In this document: positions 26,170 to 32,804 of the stretch, piece after piece
Layout of the letters: every line of letters begins with the position of its first letter
How positions within the stretch are numbered: position 1 is the stretch's first letter
Assembly: GCA_023391635.1 (NCBI GenBank)
Contig: JAEWAQ010000033.1
Coordinates: 1-64,000 of the forward strand
DNA length: 64,000 nucleotides
Direction of reading: 5' to 3'
DNA from: Bacillota bacterium
GTDB taxonomy: Bacteria > Bacillota > Bacilli > Paenibacillales > Paenibacillaceae
Made by a program: the position numbers and the translations under genes
The notes under the pieces: model-generated
The model's database searches: none
What the model was told of the DNA's origin: nothing
Seen by the model: the letters and a program-made list of their open reading frames with translations, nothing else

Positions 26170-27009
26170 CTAGGATCTGAGCTGTTTGCGATACTTCTCG
26201 GGCGTGACGCCGACCCGGCTCTTGAACACCCTGCTGAAATGCGCCAGATGCTTGAATCCGGTCTGCAGGCTGACTTTCGTCACCGAGACGTCGGGATCGA
26301 ACAGAAACATGATTTTGGCCTGATTAATCCGTCTTTGATACACGAACTCGAAGATCGTAACGCCGGTCACTTCCTTGAACAACCGCGACAAATAAAATTT
26401 GCTGACGTGCAAATCCGCCTGCAGCTGCTCCATATGCAAATCATCCGCATATTTATCTTCCAAGTACGTGACGATCCGCTGCACGGTCCGCTCCTTCTCC
26501 GAAGAAAGCTCCGGGAGTTCATCAAGCGGCTGCAAACAACGTTCATAAATGAAGTGAAGCAAGTCGACGAACGCCAGCTTCATTCGGCTGCGTCCGACTT
26601 CCCCGCCGCTCGAACCGTGCCTGTGCATCTGTGCAAGCAGCAGCTCCGCTTCTTCCTTTTCTTTTCCTCGCAGCGACAAGTGATAATTGCCGAATTGCTG
26701 AAAAGGTTGAAGAAACGGAACCGCGTGCGGCAAATCCAGATACGGCTGCAAGGACGACGGATTGAAATGGATTACGGAGCGCACATACGGAACGCGGGGA
26801 TCGATCTTGGGACAATGCAGCGTCATGCCGTTCATCAGCATCAGATCGCCGGGCATCAGATTGTAGATGCGGTCTCCGATCAGGTACGTGCACACGCCTC
26901 CGTGAAAATAATACACCTCGTAGCGGATATGCGAGTGAAAGAGCTGCATGACAGGCCCTTCGGTGCGATAACTGTAGTCCAATCCATCGGATTCAATATG
27001 CAGTCTCAA
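26170..27009 (-). CDS. AraC-family regulator with cupin sensor domain (second copy)
   Basis: A 279-residue regulator with the same plan as its neighbour: cupin 'LFHSHIRYEVYYFHGGVCTYLIG', then 'LHVSKFYLSRLFKEVTGVTIFEF' and 'VTKVSLQTGFKHLAHFSRVFK'. The start is a TTG (27009) behind GGGAG/GAGG; no in-frame ATG exists upstream. It is the last gene of the run Gfo, Gfo, TIM-barrel, AraC and is followed by a terminator, so it is probably co-transcribed and self-regulating. Confidence 0.88.
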   Translation of the reverse strand: MRLHIESDGLDYSYRTEGPVMQLFHSHIRYEVYYFHGGVCTYLIGDRIYNLMPGDLMLMNGMTLHCPKIDPRVPYVRSVIHFNPSSLQPYLDLPHAVPFLQPFQQFGNYHLSLRGKEKEEAELLLAQMHRHGSSGGEVGRSRMKLAFVDLLHFIYERCLQPLDELPELSSEKERTVQRIVTYLEDKYADDLHMEQLQADLHVSKFYLSRLFKEVTGVTIFEFVYQRRINQAKIMFLFDPDVSVTKVSLQTGFKHLAHFSRVFKSRVGVTPEKYRKQLRS

Positions 27010-27058
27010 TGCCTCACGCTCCCTTCACTCGCTTCCGAGATTCGTGCACCCTTACCTT

Positions 27059-27916
27059 TTACCCTAACAGCTTGTTCATATACGACGCGTAATGATTCAG
27101 CATTTCCAACGTTGCGAATTCCCCGCTGAAATCTTCGACGCCGATCCAGCCGCTGTACCCGACGGCCCGCAAATCCGCTACGACCTGCATCCAATCCACT
27201 ACGCCTTTGTCGATGCCGACCCAGCCGGCCTGCCAGCGCATGCCGCCCGTATCGTCCGACTCGGAAGTCCAGCCGGCGTTCTTCATATGAACGTGCGCAA
27301 GATACGGCCCCAGTATCTCCATGCCCATGCGGTAGTTCTCGTACCCTTCATGCACCAGGTTACCCGGATCGTACAAGGCGCCGAGCGCTGCAGGATCGAA
27401 CCCTTCGAGCAACCGGTAAGCTGCGCTCGCGCTGGCGGAGATCGTGCCGTGATGCAATTCGATTAATCCTTTGACTCCGTATTCGGCGCACAGAGGAGCA
27501 ACTTCTTGCAAATAACGGCGCTGTTCGTCGAACAGCTCCTGGTACGGTCTGGACCGATCGTAGCGGTGAACCCCCAGCCGGATGAACGAAGCGCCGAGTT
27601 GCTTGGCAGCCTCCAGCACCCGCCGCGTACCGGCGACGTCCCCGCACGTCAAGTAAGGCACGACGGCAAGCGACCGGACGCCGCCGGATGCCGCCGCATC
27701 GCGGAATACCGCCAGCTGTTCCTCCGACCAACCGGTCGGAATCGAGCAGCGGTTGTTGCCCCAGAACGACGGCGCTTCCTGCTCGCGTCCGGCAGGCACG
27801 TCCTGATAGCGCCACTCGATGCCGGCGATGCCCGCCTGCTTCGATGCGGCTGCCAGCTCGGCTGGCGACAGATCGGGCGCCGCCACTGTAAATACCGATA
27901 ATTGGATATCGCTCAT
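27059..27916 (-). CDS. Sugar phosphate isomerase/epimerase-family TIM-barrel protein
   Basis: A 285-residue AP-endonuclease-2-like TIM barrel (IolE/IolI/xylose-isomerase-like). Seen are 'GIAGIEWRYQDV', 'ASFIRLGVHRYD', 'KGLIELHHGTI' (metal Glu and His), 'ALYDPGNLVHEG' and 'WIGVEDFSG'. ATG 27916 overlaps the upstream Gfo stop as ATGA, with GGGAGGG seven bases earlier; a longer frame into the Gfo gene is a shadow. Such Gfo plus TIM-barrel pairs act in inositol or keto-sugar breakdown. The substrate is not known. Confidence 0.85.
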   Translation of the reverse strand: MSDIQLSVFTVAAPDLSPAELAAASKQAGIAGIEWRYQDVPAGREQEAPSFWGNNRCSIPTGWSEEQLAVFRDAAASGGVRSLAVVPYLTCGDVAGTRRVLEAAKQLGASFIRLGVHRYDRSRPYQELFDEQRRYLQEVAPLCAEYGVKGLIELHHGTISASASAAYRLLEGFDPAALGALYDPGNLVHEGYENYRMGMEILGPYLAHVHMKNAGWTSESDDTGGMRWQAGWVGIDKGVVDWMQVVADLRAVGYSGWIGVEDFSGEFATLEMLNHYASYMNKLLG

Positions 27917-29004
27917 TGCGCTGTTCCCTCCCCTGCTACGCGAATCGCCTGCGCTTGCGCCCGCAGACACAATTCCGCCGCCTTGAACGCATGTGCTTGC
28001 GTCATCGAGATTTCCGTCCGATTCAGCACATCCAGAATCAATTCCCCGAAGAACGGATAACCGACCTTGCCGGCCAGGGACAGATGGTGTTCGCCTTCGC
28101 CGTTGACCAGATACAACTGGTCCCCGCCCGGATCCCGAGCGATATCGACATACTTGCGCAGCTCGATATAGCCTTCGGTACCGAGAATGAGCATCCGGCC
28201 GTCGCCCCAGGTCGACAGCCCGTCCGGCGTCAGCCAGTCGACGCGCAGGTAGTTCGTCGCGCCATTGGCGCCAAGCAGCGTCGCATCGCCGAAGTCTTCC
28301 AGCTCGGGATAAGCCGGGTTGCGGTAGTTGCCGACCTTGCTGTGCAGCACCTGTGCGTCCGTGTTGCCGGAGAAGAACAGGAATTGCTCGATCTGATGGC
28401 TGCCGATATCGCACAGGATGCCGCCGTACTTCTCCTTCTCGAAGAACCATTGCGGCCGCGAGGGCGCATTCAACCGATGCGGGCCGAGCCCGAGCACTTG
28501 GACGACGCGGCCGATCGCGCCGTCATGCACAAGGCGTCCGGCGTGAATGGCGCTCTCCACATGCAGGCGCTCGCTGTAATAGACCGCATACTTGCGGCCC
28601 GTCCGCGCGCATGCCGCCCGCGCCTGCTCCAGTTGTTCCAGCGTCGTGAACGGCGTCTTGTCGGTGAAATAATCTTTGCCGTGCTCCATCACACGCACGC
28701 CAAGCGGCCCTCTGTCGCTTGGCACGGCCGCGGCCGCGACGAGATGAACCTCCGGATCCTGCAGAATCTCTTCCATCGATCCGACAGGATTTGCTTGCGG
28801 AAATCTGCTTACGAACGTCTGCACCTTCGCCGGGTCCGGGTCGTATACCCATTTGAGCGTGCCTCCCGCTTCCGTCAACCCGTTGCACATGCCGTAAATA
28901 TGCCCGTGATCAAGTGCCGCTGCGGCGAACACGAATTCTCCCGGCTTCACGACCGGCTGCGGCTTCGACTGCGGCGCGTAGTTCATGCCGTCCTTGCGGT
29001 TCAT
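27913..29004 (-). CDS. Gfo/Idh/MocA-family oxidoreductase, divergent subfamily (copy C)
   Basis: A 363-residue member of the same unusual branch as the two copies near 23-25 kb. Its nucleotide region reads 'FVFAAAALDHGHIYGMCNG' with no GxGxxG. It keeps 'YFTDKTPFTTLEQL', 'LCDIGSHQIEQFLFF' and 'TWGDGRMLILGTEGYIELRK'. It overlaps the gene before it and the gene after it by four bases each. Similarity to copy A is strong along the whole length, suggesting duplication of a locus and later divergence of the partners. Confidence 0.83.
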   Translation of the reverse strand: MNRKDGMNYAPQSKPQPVVKPGEFVFAAAALDHGHIYGMCNGLTEAGGTLKWVYDPDPAKVQTFVSRFPQANPVGSMEEILQDPEVHLVAAAAVPSDRGPLGVRVMEHGKDYFTDKTPFTTLEQLEQARAACARTGRKYAVYYSERLHVESAIHAGRLVHDGAIGRVVQVLGLGPHRLNAPSRPQWFFEKEKYGGILCDIGSHQIEQFLFFSGNTDAQVLHSKVGNYRNPAYPELEDFGDATLLGANGATNYLRVDWLTPDGLSTWGDGRMLILGTEGYIELRKYVDIARDPGGDQLYLVNGEGEHHLSLAGKVGYPFFGELILDVLNRTEISMTQAHAFKAAELCLRAQAQAIRVAGEGTAQ

Positions 29005-30131
29005 GCTTTCACCGCCTTCGAGCCCTCAATCCGTTCTTGCAACAGCGCATAGAACTTGTCTTCGTCCAGCGGCAGCGTTGCCCAGTCATCCGTCCAGGAG
29101 GACAGCAGCATCGCATTGGACAGCGTCAAGCCGTGAATGCCTTCGACGCCAGGCGCGAGCAGCGGCGTGCCCTTGCGAATGGCGTTAACCCAGTCGCGCG
29201 TAATGCCCATATGCTGATTCCCGTCGCTGGAAGCGATCGGAATGTCGCACTGCCAGCATTCCGGCTGACCGAACCCGCCGGAGTACGTCGCATTGAATTC
29301 CGTCTCCGATACGCGCAGCCGCCAAAACTTCATCTGCCCTTTCTCGATGACGATCTTGCCCCGGTCTCCCGTTACTTCGAACCGGTTCGTGCCTGGCGCT
29401 TCGCAAGTAGACGTAATGAACACCGCCGAAGCCCCGTTCGCGTATTCGGCATAGGCGGTCACTTCGTTCTCCACCTCGATGTCACGGTGCTTCCCGAACG
29501 AACAGAACGCCCGGATGCGCGTCGGCATCATGCCCATCGTCCACTGCCACAAGTCGAGCTGATGCGGCACCTGGTTGATGAGCACGCCGCCGCCCTCGCC
29601 TGCCCACGTCGCCCGCCATCCGCCGGAATTATAATAGCTCTGCGAGCGGTACCAGTCGGTAATGATCCAGTTCGCCCGCCGGATCGTGCCGAGTTCCCCT
29701 GCCTGCACGAGCTCTCTAAGCTTCTGGTACATCGGATTCGTCCGCTGGTTGTACATGATGCCGAAGACGCGGTCCGTCCGCTCGGACGCTTCATTCATCT
29801 CCCGAACTTGCCGGGTATAGACGCCTGCCGGCTTCTCGATCAGCACGTGCAAGCCGTGATCGAACCCCATCATGGCCAATTCCGGATGGCTGTAATGCGG
29901 CGTGCAGATCAGTACGGCGTCGATTGCGCCCGATGCCATCATCGACTTCGGGTCGGAAAACTTCTGCACGTTGTCCAGCTTCAACTGCTCGAGTATTTTG
30001 GCCAGGTGCTCCGTCCTCTCGTCGCATACGGCGGCGAGCACCGCTCCTTCCACAAGACCTTCACCCAAGTATTTCGCATGTCCCGTACCCATATTGCCCA
30101 TTCCGATGATGCCTACGCGTACCAAATCCAT
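29001..30131 (-). CDS. Gfo/Idh/MocA-family oxidoreductase, canonical type
   Basis: A 376-residue oxidoreductase with a textbook Rossmann start (MDLVRVGIIGMGNMGTGHAK), 'HVLIEKPAGVYTRQV' and the catalytic-domain motif 'GGVLINQVPHQLDLWQW'. ATG 30131 follows a GGGAAGGG site; the frame to 30194 has none. It is the first gene of the second Gfo operon and is divergent from the HprK-like gene. It differs clearly from copies A-C, so the operon pairs two unlike oxidoreductases, perhaps for successive or opposite redox steps on one substrate. Confidence 0.87.
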   Translation of the reverse strand: MDLVRVGIIGMGNMGTGHAKYLGEGLVEGAVLAAVCDERTEHLAKILEQLKLDNVQKFSDPKSMMASGAIDAVLICTPHYSHPELAMMGFDHGLHVLIEKPAGVYTRQVREMNEASERTDRVFGIMYNQRTNPMYQKLRELVQAGELGTIRRANWIITDWYRSQSYYNSGGWRATWAGEGGGVLINQVPHQLDLWQWTMGMMPTRIRAFCSFGKHRDIEVENEVTAYAEYANGASAVFITSTCEAPGTNRFEVTGDRGKIVIEKGQMKFWRLRVSETEFNATYSGGFGQPECWQCDIPIASSDGNQHMGITRDWVNAIRKGTPLLAPGVEGIHGLTLSNAMLLSSWTDDWATLPLDEDKFYALLQERIEGSKAVKA

Positions 30132-30337
30132 CGCGAACACCCTTCCCCTGTCATCGTTTCCCCAATCTGCATACTTGCCCTTCCATTGTATCACGATAGC
30201 GCCGCGCGGACTTGACTGAACGCATTCATTTCCAATGTAAATTTAACTGTGGTTGCACTCTTGCGAGACCATGCATTTTTCCTGCATTCATGGTACCATT
30301 AAACAGATAGCATATGCCGGGGAAGGATGACACACGG

Positions 30338-31258
30338 ATGAGAACGGTAACCGTCAAACAAGTGGCAGATCGCTTCTCGCTGGAATGGCTGGCGGGTTCC
30401 GCCCATCAAGAGCGGACGATCGCCCAACCGAAAGTCCATCGACCCGGACTCGAATTCGTCGGGTACTTCGATTTCTTTCCGATGGAGCGCGTGCAAATTC
30501 TGGGGCGCAAAGAAATTACGTATCTTCACCGGCAATCTGACGAGGATCGCCAGCTTCATATCGGCAATATCGTGCGCTATCACCCGCCTTGCTTCATCGT
30601 GACGGCCGAGCAGGATGGGCTGAAGTATTTGACGCAATATTGCGAGGAGGAAGGCATTCCGCTGCTGCGGACGTCTGATCCGACGACGGAATTCATCGCC
30701 AAGCTCGACGCCTATCTGATCAAGATGCTGGCGCCGCAAATCTCGGTACACGGCGTGTGCCTGAATGTGTCGGGCATCGGCATTCTGTTGCGAGGCAAAT
30801 CGGGGATCGGCAAGAGCGAGACGGCGCATACGCTTATTCGGCGCGGGCATCGTTTGGTCGCCGACGACATCGTAACGTTGAAGAAGCTCAGCTCGCAGAC
30901 GATCCTGGGCACGCATAACGAGACGACCAAGGAATTCCTCGCCCTGCGCAGCATCGGCCTGATTAATGTAGTAAGGCTATACGGACGCGCGGCGTTTCAG
31001 GACGAGACGCGCATCGTGCTCGATATCGAGCTGACCCGCTGGCGGGACAACGAGTTGAACAACGAACTGGAGCTCGAGCCCAAGTTCACGGATTACCTTG
31101 GCGTTCGCATCCCGCATATCGAGGTCCAGCTGCAGCCCGGCCGCGATACGGCCGGACTGATCGAGGCGGCGGCGAACAATTGGTACTTGCGTCAGCACGG
31201 CTACAGCGCGGCGGAGGAGTTCATCAGCCGCATCGAGCAGGTTGGCGGCGGTTCGTGA
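30338..31258 (+). CDS. HprK-like HPr kinase/phosphorylase paralog
   Basis: A 306-residue protein of HPr kinase/phosphorylase type. In numbering from ATG 30338 it has H138 (ISVHGV), a P-loop GKSGIGKSE at 153-161 and the acidic pair 'LVADD' at 176-177. Two family hallmarks are altered: the usual GDSGxGKS has Lys for Asp, and the signature EIRGLGIINV reads ALRSIGLINV. It stands alone, not next to lgt or uvrA as normal hprK does in Bacillales, so it is probably a second copy. ATG 30338 has GGGGAAGGA upstream; ATG 30314 is the alternative. It could phosphorylate Ser46 of HPr or another protein. Confidence 0.8.
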   Translation: MRTVTVKQVADRFSLEWLAGSAHQERTIAQPKVHRPGLEFVGYFDFFPMERVQILGRKEITYLHRQSDEDRQLHIGNIVRYHPPCFIVTAEQDGLKYLTQYCEEEGIPLLRTSDPTTEFIAKLDAYLIKMLAPQISVHGVCLNVSGIGILLRGKSGIGKSETAHTLIRRGHRLVADDIVTLKKLSSQTILGTHNETTKEFLALRSIGLINVVRLYGRAAFQDETRIVLDIELTRWRDNELNNELELEPKFTDYLGVRIPHIEVQLQPGRDTAGLIEAAANNWYLRQHGYSAAEEFISRIEQVGGGS

Positions 31259-31280
31259 CGAGGTCTCATTGACAGGCCTA

Positions 31281-32084
31281 TTATCGTAACGCTTCCAGAA
31301 TCGTACCGGCCGTTTCTTCGATCGCCCGGTCCGTCACGTCCAGGATGCGGCAGTTCAGCCGGCGGTATAGCGTTTCGGCATATTCAAGTTCTTCCGAGAC
31401 GCGCTTCAACGATGCGTAGTTGACATCGGACGGGAGGCCCATCGCTTTCAGGCGTTCCGTCCGAATGTTGACAAGGCTTTCCGGTCTGATGGTCAGCCCG
31501 ATCAGCCGGCCGGTGGCCAGCTCGTATAAGTCCTCGGGCGGCTTGACCTCGGGAACGAGCGGATAATTGGCCACTTTGTAGCCTTTGTGCGCCAGGTAGA
31601 TGCTGAGCGGCGTTTTTGACGTTCGCGAGACGCCGACCAGCACGAGGTCCGCATCCTGCCATGAAGCCGCATGTTGTCCGTCATCGCACTTGACGGCAAA
31701 TTCGACGGCCTCGACCCGCCGGAAGTAATCCTGGTCCAACCGATGCAAGAGACCCGGTTGGCGCTTCGGCACGGAATCGAACGTTTGGATGAACGCCTCC
31801 ATGACAGGCCCCATAATATCAACCGCGGGAACCTGCAAGCGCAGCGCTTCCTGCCGCATCATCTCCCGCAATTCAGGCATGACAAGCGTATAGACCACGA
31901 ACGTTCCGCCGCGGGCAGCCTCTTCCATCAGTTCGCGTATTTCCTCTTCCGACTTGATGTGCGCATATCTTTTAATTTGCGTGCGTTCGGCGTCGAATTG
32001 GCGCATCGTCGCCCTGACGACGGCTTCGGCCGTTTCGCCGACGGAATCGGAGCAGACAAAGATCGTACTTGCACGGTCGTTCAA
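31281..32084 (-). CDS. yqfL: PPDK regulatory protein (bifunctional kinase/phosphorylase), YqfL
   Basis: A DUF299-family protein of 267 residues that inactivates pyruvate,phosphate dikinase by ADP-dependent phosphorylation and reactivates it by phosphorolysis. Its P-loop 'GVSRTSKTPLSIYLA' is characteristic, as is the start 'STIFVCSDSVGETAEAVVRA'. Translation should start at TTG 32084, which overlaps the ccpN stop as TTGA; a longer frame into ccpN is a shadow. The order ccpN-yqfL is that of Bacillus subtilis, and here the target enzyme ppdK is next door upstream. Confidence 0.92.
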   Translation of the reverse strand: MNDRASTIFVCSDSVGETAEAVVRATMRQFDAERTQIKRYAHIKSEEEIRELMEEAARGGTFVVYTLVMPELREMMRQEALRLQVPAVDIMGPVMEAFIQTFDSVPKRQPGLLHRLDQDYFRRVEAVEFAVKCDDGQHAASWQDADLVLVGVSRTSKTPLSIYLAHKGYKVANYPLVPEVKPPEDLYELATGRLIGLTIRPESLVNIRTERLKAMGLPSDVNYASLKRVSEELEYAETLYRRLNCRILDVTDRAIEETAGTILEALR

Positions 32085-32740
32085 ATTTCTTCCTCCTCGC
32101 CCTCTGCCGCAACCGATTCGAGAAGCAGCCTGACAATCGTCGTTTTCGTAATTCTGCCTACCGCTTCGCATTTATTGCTGCTATCCGCGGAAGAAAGCGG
32201 CCGCACGACGGGAAGCCCGTCCACTTGGTGGGCGATCATTTTGCGGAGCGCTTCAAGGACGGTATCATCCGGCGCTACAGTCGTCACGTTCGGGTAGCGG
32301 GTCATGACCATGCCGAGCAATATGGATTGGGCTTGCGCATTCCCAAGCGTCACCTTGAGCAGATCTTTGCGGGACACGATGCCTGCCAGCGCACCGTCTT
32401 CGTCTACGATGGCGACGCTCCCCACATTCTCCAGAAACAAAGTGACAACCGCGTCGCTGACCGATGCCGTCTCCCGCAGCACGACGGGAACGCCCATCAC
32501 TTCCTTGACGGGACGTTCCATAAAGCCAGGTACGTGCGAACGACGGCTTCTTGCAATAGAACCCGGAAAATAGCCGACCTTCGGCTTGGCATCCAAATAA
32601 CCGAGCATCCCAAGCAGCACCAGATCGGACCGAATGGCCGGACGGGTCGCGCCCAGCATTTCGGCAATTTGCTCTCCCGTGATCGGAGCATGCTGTCGGA
32701 CCAGATCGATGATTTCCTGTTGGCGAGGTGACAGTTCGAT
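32081..32740 (-). CDS. ccpN: CcpN, repressor of gluconeogenic genes, with a non-canonical start
   Basis: CcpN represses gluconeogenic genes and sRNA SR1 during growth on sugar. The protein has a winged HTH ('ITGEQIAEMLGATRPAIRSDL') and two CBS domains ('VKEVMGVPVVLRETASVSDA', 'VMTRYPNVTTVAPDDTVLEA'). The first ATG (32659) lies inside the HTH and would delete helix 1. The homologous frame continues upstream as IELSPRQQEIIDLVRQHAP to an in-frame TAG, with no ATG, GTG or TTG. The likely start is therefore ATC 32740, seven bases after GGAGGG, or CTG 32734, six after GGAG. From 32740 it has 219 residues, close to the usual length. Confidence 0.85.
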   Translation of the reverse strand: MELSPRQQEIIDLVRQHAPITGEQIAEMLGATRPAIRSDLVLLGMLGYLDAKPKVGYFPGSIARSRRSHVPGFMERPVKEVMGVPVVLRETASVSDAVVTLFLENVGSVAIVDEDGALAGIVSRKDLLKVTLGNAQAQSILLGMVMTRYPNVTTVAPDDTVLEALRKMIAHQVDGLPVVRPLSSADSSNKCEAVGRITKTTIVRLLLESVAAEGEEEEI

Positions 32741-32804
32741 CTCCGTTCCCTCCTGCCTGAGTCTTGATAGCTGCTATCTCATTGTAACGGATTCTCTGTC
32801 GCGG

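Noticed and set aside
30185..30190. Possible -10 (TACAAT, minus strand) before the Gfo gene at 29001-30131
   Set aside because: No acceptable -35 at 16-18 bases, so I did not list it as a promoter.
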